Shown in pieces: positions 15,502-27,415 of a stretch of DNA of 64,000 nucleotides. The notes beneath the pieces were generated by a model that was given only the letters and a program-made list of their open reading frames with translations, was not told the origin of the DNA and did not search any database. Within the stretch, counting starts at the first letter, position 1, and every line of letters starts with the position of its first letter. The stretch comes from Sporobolomyces roseus (taxonomy: Eukaryota; Basidiomycota; Microbotryomycetes; Sporidiobolales; Sporidiobolaceae): positions 496,001 to 560,000 of the forward strand of contig JADILM010000011.1 of NCBI GenBank assembly GCA_016617785.1, in the 5' to 3' direction. Made by a program: the position numbers and the translations under genes.

Positions 15502-15952
15502 TTAGAGAGCCGAAGAGGGTGGGTAGCAGTCAGGACCAATCGGCGGAGATGTAGAGTTGAGGGAAAGAGGAGGAGGCGAAGGAAGATTGAGGGATGGTCC
15601 GGAAGGTGCTTCCGATTGCTCTTGAAGTTTAACGAGATTGATCCGAAAGTGGTGGAGTGAGTAGGAGGAGAAAGAATCAGAGTCGTGTGCCGGGCAGCGG
15701 GCTTGCTAAATGAATTTCGAAATTTCCCCTCGTGCCCAACTTTAGCGCGCCAATTGCTCTCCCTCTCGTCCTTCAACCTCCTGCCTCTATCTCGACTGCA
15801 CCAGGACTACACCGCTAGATTTAGGAAGTATCGCCTTTGATCTCTACCGCGTTTCCCTTCTTACTCCTCGACCCGCCTTCTCCTCTTATCGCAAACTCAG
15901 AGCCCCCTTCCTCTTTTCGACCCTTTCGAATAGACCGCTGCGTCCTTCGACG
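15502..15952. other. divergent intergenic region
   Basis: 451 bp shared upstream region of the NAGK-like and UNC93-like genes. The 100 bp before 15953 are CT-rich. No RNA gene or repeat seen. Confidence 0.5.
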
Positions 15953-17959
15953 ATGGAGACCTCAAGCAAAGTGAATGTCGAGGCGATAGCAGCAGAGCTA
16001 CCTCCTATCCCCGAAAGGAAGGGTTTCGCAAAGTTCTGGACGAATCCGACGACCCAGGTTGCGATGGTATCTTTGGTATGCTTTGGATGTCCAGGTATGT
16101 GCAAGATACTCGTTGACGACTTGAGAACAATTAAAGCTGATGAACTAGGAGAACAGGAATGTTTAACGGTGAGTTTCGCAGAGACGAATTCTCTTTTCTT
16201 CAATCGAAACTTCGTACTGACCTTGGAGTCGCGAGTAAATAGCTCTCAGTGGTGTAGGAGGAGGCGGACAAGTCGATCCGGAAGTCAACAATAACGGAAA
16301 CGTGGCACTCGTGAGCTCAAACTCTTGCTTCGTTCAGTTCATTCGAGAAAGATCGCTAACTCTCGAACTCCTCCATGTAGTACTCGACGTTCGCTGTTGT
16401 TGGGTTCTTTGCGGGTCCTGTGATCAACAGGATCGGTGCTCGAGTCGCACTGGCCATCGGAGCGTCAGGGTGAGCTTTCCCTCTCGTTTCTTCGTTAACT
16501 TCGACTCGCTTTCGCTGATACTCGTCTCGCTTGCCTTGTATCGATCATTAGCTACGCACTCTATATGGGAGCTCTTCTCAACTACAACATCCGAGAAACT
16601 TCGGGGTTTGTGATCGCTGCAGGAGCTATCTTAGGGATTTGCGCTGGTCTACTCTGGACCGCTCAAGGAACTCTGACTCTAGCTTACGCGACGGAGGCTA
16701 CGAAGGGACGCCTATTCGCAATGTTCTGGATGATCTTCAACCTCGGAGGAGTATTGGGGAGTGCGGTCGAGTTAGGATTGGTCTACAACTCGGAAACAAA
16801 CACGGTCGGCAACGGAGTTTACATCGTTTTCATGTCGATCGGCGCAGCGAGTGTACTCCTTCCCGCAACACTCGTCTCACCGAACAAGATGGTCAGGAGT
16901 GATGGAAGTCGAGTAATCCCTCCCGTTCATCCCACGATCAAGAATCAATTCATCGGACTCTACAAGATTCTTCGCAACGACTACCTCATCTTCTGTCTCT
17001 TCCCTTACTTCCTTGCCTCAAACTGGATGTATACATGGCAGTGTACGCAGATTTCGACTCTGCTCCTTTCAAACGAAATAAGCTGATCATTTTTCGCTTT
17101 TCCGGCTATAGTCAACTCGTACAATGGATTCCAGTTCACGCTGAGGGGAAGGGCGCTCAACTCATTGCTGTATTGGTTGGCGAACATTGTTGGAGCTGGA
17201 ACATTCGGATTAGCGATTGATTCGAAGAGGTTCAGGAGAACTCAACGTGCTTGGGGCGCATTCGCATTTGTGCTCGTTTTAGGAATGGCAGTGTGGGGTG
17301 CTTCTTATCATTACCAAAAGTGAGTTCACTCCTTGTGAGAAGCTCGAGAACGAACACTTACTCACGAGCTGCTTAACTCCAGGCAATACACTCGAGATTC
17401 CGACCTCGTTCGAATCGACATTGACGACTCGGGATATGCCGGAAGGGCAACACTCTACTTCTTCATGGGAGTGTACGACGCCGTCTTTCAGAACTACGTA
17501 TACTGGATTATGGGATCTCTTACGAACTTGCCAGGATCCTTATCTTACTTGATCGGATTCTACAAAGGTATTCAGTCAGCGGGAGCGGCAGGAGCATACA
17601 GAGCAGACACGTGAGTCATCTATAGCTCACACTGTTTCAAGCTTGAGCTTCACCTCCGTCATTCTGACCTTCCTCTCGTATCGCAATACAGCAATCTCCA
17701 ACCTTTCATGAGTGAGCTCGCGACTGCATGGGGATTGACTACCGCCGCTCTCATCTTTGCCATCCCTGTCCTCCTCTTCCGTATTGGCGATCGTAAGTTT
17801 CAAGCTTTCTCCTCGAATTCTCTTCTCTTCGCGCCGTCTCGAACAGCGCTCATTTCCTTCCTCCATACAGACACCGAGGACGAGATCGTTATAGATGCGA
17901 ACGAACCAGCGATCGCAAGCACCGAAAGCATCGACATGAAAAAGGTCGAATCCGCCTAA
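15953..17959 (+). CDS. UNC93-like (DUF895) major-facilitator membrane protein
   Basis: Predicted 475-aa polytopic membrane protein of the UNC-93 branch of the MFS fold; fungal members are transporters or channel regulators of unknown substrate. Conserved pieces: FTNPTTQV-like start (here FWTNPTTQVAMVSLVCF), CPGMFNALSGVGGGG, ILGICAGLLWTAQG, FWMIFNLGGVLG, and a C-terminal SYLIGFYKGIQSAGAAGAYR. Introns: 16095-16156, 16169-16242, 16311-16380, 16470-16551, 17043-17111, 17320-17382, 17611-17691, 17793-17870. Exon 2 is only 12 nt (16157-16168) and encodes the MFN of the conserved GMFNALSG; without it the motif is lost. The acidic C-terminal tail is cytosolic-like. Exon lengths sum in frame. Confidence 0.88.
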
Positions 17960-18138
17960 ACCGCTCTTTCTCTCCCTTCACAGACACTATCTCTCTTTTT
18001 TCCACTTTGATCGCGCTTCCTTGGGTTGTCTTTCTTATTACATATCTTTATATCAGTACAAGGTGATTCGAGGTTTCAACTTGCGGTACATTTTCGTTTT
18101 TCGTCTCATCTGGATAATTTAACTCTTTCCCCGTCTCG

Positions 18139-19380
18139 CTACAACTCCTCATGACTGACTGCTCTATTCCCTGGATGTCCTCTAGTCCTCATCATCTCTT
18201 TCTCCCACTGTCCCTTCCTGGATTCCCAACTCTCTTTCCATTGTCTCGTCGGAAGACATTGCGAGATCTTGTCTCCTTCTTTCTTCACTCGCTCACAGAT
18301 GCCTTGGCCTGGACAAGGTGCCGACTCGTTGAAGAAGTGGGCGAAGTGAGGATCGGTTTCGTTGGCGAGAATTCCGGAGTACCAAGCGGTGTGAGAGGGA
18401 AGGGAATACGAAGCTGCGACGATTGCTGACGAAGGGAGATAGATCTGAGGGTAGCCGTCTACGCGAAGGGTGCTGTTGTGAGCTCACGACTTGACACGGC
18501 TGACAGAGGGAAGCTACGCACATTTGACGACAGTTTCGATCGAAATAGCCCAGATTACTTCCCCCATTCCGGCATGTCGCAGCGCAGAGGCACACTGTAG
18601 ATTGACGGCATCAGTCAGGATGAGCATCTCAGAAGTCGTAGTAGAAAGAGCTGACCATTGAACAAGGTTCTCCCGTCGTGTACAACGACAATTCTTTCCA
18701 AGCCGCAAGGATGTCGAGAGGAGCGAGACCGCGCTCAGCGAGGACCTCGGCACATCGGTTGATAGCAGCAATCTCGCCATGCAGTGTCGGATCTGGGAGA
18801 CGAAGCAGGTATCAGCTCGACTTCGGAGAAACAGCAGTTTTACGATCATCCGAAACTCACTCCCTGTCAGACTGACTTGGTTTGCTGAGGCACAGACGAG
18901 CTCGTCGGTCGTCGTGTTGACCTATAAGACGATCGAGAGTGAGTGTTTGATCATCGGAGAGAGACACAGAACGAGACGACGAACGACAACAGCTCCGAAG
19001 TGGTAGCGAGAGCAAGGATGTCCTGTGATCTGTTCCACAGCCTCACTGTCAGCAGGGGCAGACCAGAGCTGAACATGGAGCTCGACGAACCTCTCCAACA
19101 GCTCTATGTACAGCGGAAGTGAGCGAAAGTCAGCCTTGCGAAGCGGAGAAAGCGGGAAACTCACTCTGAAGCGGCCCGCATCCAGTACGATCGGGTCGTA
19201 GCGGGTACGCCATTCAGACTCAATCCTTGCTGATCATCGTGCTGTAGCCCATAGCCTGTGAGAGTTGGTTGAAGTTGAGCGATCAGCGGGGAAAGGAAGA
19301 AGTGAGAGCTCACCTGGATAGTGAGTGGCTTGTACGGCCGAAGCAGATAGTAACAAAGCGGTCAAGAAGTGCCCAAGCAT
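18139..19380 (-). CDS. Secreted cytosine/nucleoside deaminase-like protein
   Basis: 267-aa member of the zinc-dependent CMP/dCMP deaminase superfamily with an N-terminal signal peptide (MLGHFLTALLLSASAVQA). Zinc site: TLHGEIAAIN (His ligand and proton-shuttle Glu, HGE as in yeast cytosine deaminase Fcy1) and GEPCSMCASALRHAG (PCxxC). A Cys-containing C-terminal region follows (APCPGQGICE). Introns: 19256-19313, 19104-19164, 19023-19086, 18922-18984, 18793-18860, 18595-18655, 18459-18521; exon 3 is just 17 nt (19087-19103). The third intron's donor (GTCGAG) is chosen because only that phase restores the frame. Secretion is unusual for this enzyme class, although similar fungal proteins exist to my knowledge; substrate (cytosine, guanine, other) is not predictable from sequence. 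Divergent from the AA14-like gene. Confidence 0.8.
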
Positions 19381-19955
19381 TATCAGTGTGTTGTAAAGGA
19401 GGAGCAGAGCGAACTTTCGCTTCTTGCTCTGTTCCCACTCACTCGCTTCGAAACGAACTCCTCGAGACAGTTCCAGACGGTGCAGCAGACCTTTCAAGAT
19501 CTCTAGAAATACTTGCAGACCCCTCAGAGCTTACAGCAAAGCTTCACTCCTGTCTCCTTCATCACTCAACAAACCGACCTCAGAGTCTTCATCACGGCTG
19601 AGAAACTGGAAAGGGTAGATAAGACCATCTGCAGCGGTGATCTAGTGAGAATGTGGAGCTCTAATTTTCACAGATGAGACGGAGTTGCTTCGTGCCCTCG
19701 TCCTTTCGCCCTCGTCCTTTCGCCGTTCTGCGCAACCGCGATGGACGCGCTGCAAGGAACAGACACGACCCTTACGATCTGTTGAAGAGCTGGAGGAGTC
19801 TGCTCGATTAACCCTTCTGCAAGGACCTCAGTTGAGCTTCCCCTTGTTCGCTTCGACCGCTTCGAATGCCTTTCTCCCTCTAGCCTCTCTCTTCAGGCTT
19901 CTCTCTGCTCTTTGCTTGACTCCTACGCTCTGGCAGTACCCCTTCAACATCCAAT
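19381..19955. other. divergent intergenic region, deaminase / AA14-like
   Basis: 575 bp between two divergently transcribed secreted-protein genes, so a shared regulatory region is possible. It contains a perfect tandem duplication of a 14-bp unit, CCCTCGTCCTTTCG, at 19695-19722. An open frame through here runs into the AA14-like gene in a wrong frame and is not coding. Confidence 0.5.
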
Positions 19956-22069
19956 ATGTACTCCCTGGCGGAGCTTTCTCTCTCATCGCTGCTGGTCAGC
20001 TCTCTCGCTTTCAGTGCAAACGCTCACATGGTATGCTCTCCTTCCTTTCATTGCATTCTCATTATAGGCTGACGCTGTTTCCGAACTGCAGTCAATCTGG
20101 CAAGTCCTCTTCCCCGTACGAGATTCGCACATTCGCCTCGTTTCGTCTGACTTCTTCTCAATTATAGGCACCCTTCGATGTATGGAGTAGGAGAGAACTT
20201 CGAGACAGTCGTCGAAGGCAGTCCTGCCAATCCGATCGGGCCAGATCTCCAGAATCAAAGCGATTGGTGGTTTCGGTTCGTCCTGCTCACTCACTCTCCT
20301 TCTCCCGATGAGGGCTGACTGAGCGATTACAATCAATAGTGGACCTCAGTATCGAGCATTGAAACCTCAGAACAACAGCGTTATGTCTCTCCCTGCTGGC
20401 GGGAAGGTAGATATTGAAATCGCTTGCAAGTACGTCGAGTTCCCTCACGCGACAACGCAAACTCAATGCTGACCTTCTCGTGAGCCTTTCTCTAGTGTTG
20501 CATTCACCTCGTACGGTGTCAGCCCATCAGATCTCACGGATCCTCTCTCAGCTTGTCCCGGAAATTCAGGTTCGTCGAAATCACCTGAATTCGTATTGGA
20601 AGTCGGCTAATCAACTTCGTGCTGATAGGCGCTCATCACAGTGGTACTCCCAATGGCCCAGTTGAGGACGATCTCCTGAGTGGGTGTGCTCTCGCGATCG
20701 CAGACAAAGACGAAATCGAAAAAGTAGGATGGGATGACCTTGCGATTTTCAGCGTCAATCAGCGATGTGTCAAAGGCAGAATCATTTCGTTCGAGATGTG
20801 AGTGACCCGTTGTACTCCTTTGATCACGCTCGACAGCTGATAGTCGACTTTTCGCCTCGAGCTTAGTCCAGAGAAGATGCCAAAATGTACAGGCGAAAAA
20901 TGTATCTGCGGATGGTGAGTCTTCATGAATTGACGCCGGCAAGCTTTATGTACTGACTTCTTCCTTCTCGGTAGGTTCTGGTACGCCTTGCCTCAAATTT
21001 TGACTCGCAAGATTCAAGCGACTGACTATGCATTCCGCTCAAACGCTCATAGGCTAGCCAATAACGGCACTGGAAACTTCTACATGACGGCTTTCGATTG
21101 TTCCGTCATACCTGGAACTTCATCCGCACCGATTCTCCCCGTTGTTGACGCTCAATACTGTCCAAACTCAACTTGTATCCCGACGAAAGGCGCCAAACGT
21201 CCCCTCTAGTACGTACTGAACGCTCTATATCGTCCACCTGTCAGTCTCTGACCGGATTTTCGTAAACAGCGCCTACAACTCTCCTTCCAACATGGTCTGG
21301 CAAGGAAATTATGAACGACCTGGTTATCATCCTTCTTGGTCTTTCTTTGACGGTCCCCAAAACGACATATTCGATCTGAGCGGCGTTGATCACGATGCAG
21401 GCGCGAATTCGACCAGATCGAGCTCATCTGGATCGAAATCAACGAAACCGAGGTCAGTCTTCTCCTCGATCGCTTAGCTCGGTCTGTCGCTCAACGAGCT
21501 ATCGCTGAGGCTACAGATCCCCTGAAACGAGCCGGTCCACTTCTCCTACATCGACTTCGAGGATCAGCGGCCTCGCATCTTCAAACGCTCATTCAGATCG
21601 GACGACTCTCGCAAAGACGATAGCGACGACTACCAATCTTTCGATCTCGACGAGGTCGGCTAATTATCATAGCTCGACAACTTCCTCACTCCCGCGCTCC
21701 AACATCACTCGCTACTCAATCGAGACGATTCTTGAATCGATGACTTCGACCGTAACCATGGAACCCTCTCCCTCTGATCCAACATCGACCTCTCTGCTAT
21801 CCTCGTTCACTACGCCTTCAGCCCTTCCCTCCGATTTCGCTGCGACTTTCACAACTGGAGAAGCTTTGAAACTCGCTCTTCCCACCTTCGACACGATCGC
21901 AATCAAACGTCGTCACGAACAATCAGGAAACTCTCATCATAGAAGGAAACGAAATGCCATCGCGGACGACTTGCTTCATCGGGCCGAATCACAAAGAAGT
22001 AGCGCAAATAGTTTGAGAATCGGGTACATACTCTTCTTATCTCTCGCATGCATGGTTGCTATACTGTAG
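19956..22069 (+). CDS. AA14-like lytic polysaccharide monooxygenase candidate, GPI-anchored
   Basis: 514-aa secreted protein. The signal peptide (MYSLAELSLSSLLVSS...SANA) would be cut just before His24, giving the N-terminal His expected of a copper histidine brace. Family-like blocks: HPSMYG, SDWWFRGP, a Cys-rich core with GAHHSGTPN, GCALAIADKDEI, FSVNQRCV, MPKCTGEKCICGWFWY, NFYMTAFDC, and FFDGPQNDIFD. His1, the HHSG His and the FYMTAF Tyr are my guesses for the copper ligands by analogy to AA14. A long Ser/Thr-rich stalk, a dibasic HHRRKR site, and a hydrophobic tail ending the protein suggest GPI anchoring. Introns: 20031-20104, 20116-20167, 20276-20339, 20430-20495, 20570-20628, 20798-20866, 20915-20974, 21209-21269, 21453-21516. 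Exon 2 is 11 nt. Family recall is from memory; X325 or another secreted family is the alternative. Confidence 0.65.
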
Positions 22070-22249
22070 AAGCATGTTCTCTCTTTTGTAACGATACGTA
22101 TAATCAGACAACGAAATAGATTCATATTGCTCGTGACAATGCGCTTAGACAGAGAGAGAGAGAAGTTGCAATTACTCGAGATGGATCAGAAGTGGAGTGG
22201 ATGGAGTGGAGAGAGAGCTATTGAAGGGAACAAGAAAGAGAGGGGATCA

Positions 22250-25200
22250 CTATGAACTGAACGTGACATAGACTCCATCAGCTTGGGGGAGGAAAGAGAA
22301 ACTGCCTCCTCCATTTCGAAGATTGCCTTCTTGCAGCATAGACTCGACGAGCTCAGTGACACTGCAGAGAGCGAGAGTTCAAGTCAGCGAACATGAACTG
22401 AAGAGAGAAGAGAGAAAGTGTGAGCTCACTCGACAGAAACCGAGTCAGGCCAGAGAGTGACGAGAGCGCTTTGCAAGTCGTTGATGAGGATCGGAATCTT
22501 GTTGTTGCCTTGAAGTTCATCGACCTTCATGTACGTTACCCTCGCACGATCACGGATGACGGAACTTCGATCGGGAGGAGCGATGACGGGAGGAGGAGTA
22601 GGCATTCCTGGTGCGCCCCAGATTCCTCCAGTCGACGAAGAGAAAGGTGATCCCCAATCCGCGTTCGAGACTGCGACGGGAGCGGCCGAAGTCGACGAGA
22701 TTGAAGCTCGAGGAGCTGGAACGACAATCTCGTCGTCGTCGTGAAGAGCCGAAGATCCAAAGATGCGAGAAGGCGGAGATGAAGAAGTTGGGTTCGAAGG
22801 TGATCGGCCGAGTCCTCCGATGGGGGCAGCATGGAAAGATCGAGGACTTGTCAGGCTCGAACCAGGAGCTGAGGATGTTGGTGGAGGCGCAATCGGAGAA
22901 GGGCCTTGGTGGTTCGAAGAGATGCCGTTGGGTCGAGAAGCGGACAATCCGCCTTGTGAGGGACCAGACGAAGGAGGAGGAGGTCCGATAGGAATATTCG
23001 ATCGAGCAGACGCAGGCGACAAGTGAGAGAGGTTTTGCTGTTGTTGCTGCTGCTGCGGAGGATGATGCTGAGAATATTGATGTTGCTGTTGTTGACCTGG
23101 ACCTTGATTCGACGAGTAAGGAGGCTGTTGCATTCCGATATTGCCAAAGTGAGTCTGCTGCTGTTGTTGAGACATTCCCATCGGGGGAGGAGGAGAGAAC
23201 ATTCGAGATCCCGAAGGCATTCCATTCGGTTGTTGCTGTCCAGAAGGAGCGCGTTGAACGAACGAAGGAGGCATTCCTGGAGGAGGCGAAGTGAGACCAG
23301 CGGGACGAAGAGGTTGTTGCTGTTGGTGACCGAGATGTTGCTGAGATTGAGCAGGGGAAGACATCGAGTTCTGACGAGGGATGACACCGGGAGGGAACGA
23401 TTGAGGTTGTTGCTGTTGTCGAGACGAGGTCTGATTGTTGTTGTTCTGGTTCGACGAAGAAGTCGAGGAGGAGGGAATAGTCTTTTGAGGAGTAGACTTG
23501 GGAAGACCAGGGATCGACTGTTGTTGTTTCGAAGAGGGGGCGGAAGAACGAGTGTTGACGGGAGATTGAGGAATTTGTTGTTGAGCCTGCTTCGCTTTGG
23601 CGGCGGCAGCGGCAGCAGCGGCTGCTGCTGCTCTTTCCTTCTCCTCCTTGACCTTTTGAGCTGCAGCGGCGGCGGCAGCCTTTTCTTGTCGTTCCTTCTC
23701 TTCCTTTTCTTTCCTAGCCTTCTCTTGACGTTCCTTCTCCTCTCGCTCCTTGCGTTCAGCAGCTTCCCTAGCTTTACGCTCGGCATCATCCTTCGCCTTC
23801 TTCTCCCTAGCTTCCTTCTCCTCGGCGAGTCGCTTCTCTTTCGCAACCTTGGCCTTTTCTTCCTTCGCTTTCCTCTCCTCCTCTCGAGCAACCCTAGCCC
23901 TTTCTTCCCGTCGAGCCTTCTCTTCGTCCTTTGCACGTCGTTCGGCTTCACGTTTCTGTCGTTGCTCTTCGTTCCGAACTCGTTCGGCTTCGAGTCGTGC
24001 CTCCTCAGCTTGTTTCGCAGCGAGTTCGGATGCTTCACGTTCAGCTTCCTTGCGAAGTCGTTCTTCTTCCTTCTTGAGCTTCTCGGCCCTGTGAGAGAGA
24101 AGCAAGTCTGATATAAGTATCGCCGAACGAACGATGCAAGAAATCGTCGACTCACTTCTTCTTGTCCTTCTTCTTCTGGTTCTCTTTAGCCTTCTTCAAC
24201 TCTCTCTCTTCGGCGAGACGTTTCTCGGCTTCGATCTCACGCAAGAGTTGGTTCTGCTTCTCGGCGGCGACCTAATAAAAAGAGGAGAGAATCGAAAGAG
24301 TCAGCCCCGAAGTTACGATCACTGATGAGAATAGAGTAGACGTACCTCCTCTCGGTAAGCAGTCAAGACACGTTGTTCAAACATTCGAGCAGCAAAGATT
24401 TGGAACATTCGACGACCTTCCTCCATTCGTTCTTGTTCGGTGAGGAGTTCTTCATCGTCCTCATCGGAGACGTCTTCCTCTTCTTCGCTGTTTCTGGAGA
24501 TCGATTTCCGGGTCAGCTTTCGATCAGGTCAAAGTTCGAAACGAGCAAGAGTCGGAGCTTACTCGTATTCTCCATCCTCTTCCCCGCCGTCACTTCTCTC
24601 TTCCTCTTCGTCACTAGGATCGTCTTCGAAAGCCTCGGCAGCTTCCCGCTCGCGTTGAATACGTTTGTCGGCGAGTTGTTCCATCATCTCGAGGAATTTC
24701 TGACCGTTGTTTTGGAGGAGTTCATCGGCGACAGTGAGGATACCCTCTGCGAGAAGTGACGAGAGGAATCAGCGACCCCCTCGAGACGTGTAGCAGGTAA
24801 GATTGAAAGCTCACCTTTGACGGTCAAGGATTTTCCAAAGCCAAAGAAATCTCCTTCTCCATCGACTCCTCGCTTCTTGCGAGTCATAGCAGTATTCGAG
24901 GCGGGCTCGTCAGCGGGACCAAGTGACTCTTCATCGTCGTACTATATTAGTGAGGTCAAGGTATGAGTACAACGGTCTTTTCGAATCTCGAGAGATAATT
25001 CCGAAAACTCACCTCTTCCTCGTCTTCTTCTTCCTCATCCTCCTCGTCTTCTTCCTCTTCATCATCGTAACCTTCATCTCCATCCTCACCCTCTTCATCG
25101 TCATCGTATTCTTCCTCATCTTCCTCATATTCTCCTTCTTCATCCTCATCTTCCTCCGGTTGTTGATGAGTTTGAGGTTGAGCATGTTGATGTTGGTGAT

Positions 25201-27415
25201 GTTGGTGACCATGTGCGTGATGATGGTGAGGTTGTACGATAGCGGGAGCCTTGTTCTTGTCCTTCGTTCCACCATTTTGAGGGTGATGAGGGCAAGATGG
25301 AGAATGAGTGTGACCTGGTTCTCCATGTTGAGGATTATTCGACTGAGTCGTCGGGGCGGAAGGATTAGGAGGTACTGCTGCCGAGGTAGGGGGAGGTGCA
25401 CCGTTGTTGGGAGGTGCGAGATTCGATCGAGGTGGAATAGGTTTTCGAGCTGCTGGTCGAACATTCTTGTGATCTCGAGTAGGTTTGACGACTCTACCTC
25501 GTTGACTCGATTTCGCTGCGGTAACGGATTGGTCGGGAGAAGGTGCTGGAGGTATCGCGGCGGCATCGACAGATCCTGGGAAAGGACCTGGACCAGGAGG
25601 AGGGGGAATCGTTCCAGGTGGTAACGAAGCGTATCGTTGTTGATGTAAAGCGTAAGATTCGAGTTCGTCGTAATAAGCGTCGTAAAGAGAAGAGAGTTCA
25701 GATTCGATAGCGGATCTATCAAAGGGGAAACGGGTCAATTATCGCTCAAAATCATTCGAGTAAACAATGGAAGCTTACCTCTTTCTCCCGCATACACCAC
25801 ATCCGCAAGCTCCTTGAGCGGGTGCTCCTGGACCAGCGGTCCCACTCATCGCCATCTTCATCTTTTTCAATACCGCTTCTTTCTCAACCTTGACTAAAGC
25901 CCTTCGATCACTCTCCCTCAATCCCAACCAGAAGTCTCGGATCTTGTCTCGTTCGGAAGAAGGTCCAGCTTTCGCATTCGCGTTCGTACCATTCGAGAGG
26001 GAAACTTGTTGCTGTTGTTGTTGTTGAACGTGAGGAGGAGCGGGAGTTGTTCGAAGTACTGGAGCGTGAGGGTTCGAATTGGGTTGAGCGATAGCGGCGG
26101 AAGGGTAAGCACCGGGAGGAGCTGGGGAACGAGCGGGAGGAAGGTTCTGTTGTTGAACTGGAGAGGTAGCTTTGGGAGGTTGTAGTTGTTGTTGAGCGGC
26201 TCTTTGTTCTTGAAGTTGACGCTGTTGTTGCATTTGCGCTTGTTGCTGTTGTTGTTGAGCAGCGACTGCAGCGGCAGCGGCAGCAGCAGTGGCAGCAGCT
26301 GCAGCTCTCTCCCTCTCCTTCTTCTTCTTTTTCTTGTTCTTCTTTTTCGCCGATGCACTTTGTCCTCCTCCTTGACCATCCATTCCTCCGATCCCTCCAT
26401 CCTCATCTTCCGTATCATCGTAAGGTCCATCATCGTGTTGGAGAGGTGGAGGAGGAGCGGGGAAAGTTCCAGCACCCATAGTCATGGTAAATTCACCTCC
26501 CAAACCACCTTGACCAGCTGCCGCTGCCGCTGCCGCAAACTGTCCACCTATCGATCCAATCGCTTCTTCCATTTGCTCCCGAGTAGGCATTCCAACCGGG
26601 AATGAACCGAGAGAGATCGTCGCTCCATTCGAAGTTTGATGATGAGTCGGAGGAGGAAGAGAGTTGTTCCCGCGAGAGTTCTGATTCTGGTTCGAGGAAG
26701 GAGGAGGGGGTGGGATGGGACCGAGACCGAATTGACCCCAGTTTGACTGAACCATTTGAGCGAGTTGAGCAGCGGCAGACGAAAGTTGATCGTGAGTGAG
26801 AGGAGGGAGAGGTGAAGTTCCATTCGCTCCATTCGTTTGACCGTTCGTTTGACCATTCGATGCAGGGATAGGTTGACCATTAGGACCTGTCGTCCACCCT
26901 GCAGCCAAAGGAAGAGCTGAACGAATGAATTGTCGAAGGTGTTGAGGAAGTGAAGTCCAATACGCCTCATCTGCTACGGTTCCTCCTCCTCCACTTTGTG
27001 ATTGATTCGATTGTTGCTGAGGATGAGCATTCGAGTTGTTATTGTTATTGGAAGTAGGAGGGGGAGGGAAGGAAGCGGCGAAAGAAGGGTGAGAAGACAA
27101 GGCGGAAGCAGCGGCTGCTTCAATCTGTCTGTAGAGATCTGATGCGGTGGACAGCAAGTCGGAAGGAGTGGCAGAAGGGTGTTGATTCATCTGATACGAG
27201 TACTGTTGCTGTTGAACCGATGATCGATCATTCGAGGATTGGTCGTCTCCCTCTTCAAACTGTAACTCGTCTCCCTCGTGTGATAGAGTACCGTTTGATA
27301 AGGTAGTCGAGTCTGATTGCTTTTTCTTGCTCTTCTTCTTGCTCTTCTTGTTGGCTTTGTTGGATTGAAGAGTAGCGGGAGGAGGTGAAACTGCCGGAGG
27401 AGGAGGAGGACTCAT
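22250..27415 (-). CDS. NST1: NST1-like stress response protein
   Basis: Large (about 1561 aa) fungal protein linked in yeast to salt tolerance and P-body/mRNA functions. Introns: 25716-25778, 24942-25012, 24747-24814, 24494-24562, 24272-24345, 24089-24155, 22362-22429. N-terminus: Lys-rich then Pro/Gln/Asn/Ala-rich disorder. Then a His-rich patch ([15 protein letters not shown]) and a long Glu/Asp run. The conserved NST1 core follows: [48 protein letters not shown], and a roughly 200-residue highly charged Lys/Glu/Arg helix. The last 400 residues are Gln/Ser/Pro-rich. Because of this composition, long spurious open frames occur antisense and in other frames over the same DNA. It converges with the AA14-like gene (180 bp between stops). 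Confidence 0.9.

Noticed and set aside
22851..24155. Long alternative and antisense open frames (up to 434 codons) over NST1, including 23023-24111 on the + strand
   Set aside because: They are by-products of the repetitive GAG/AAG/CAG-rich coding sequence of NST1; their products are Arg/Leu/Ser monotony without domains.
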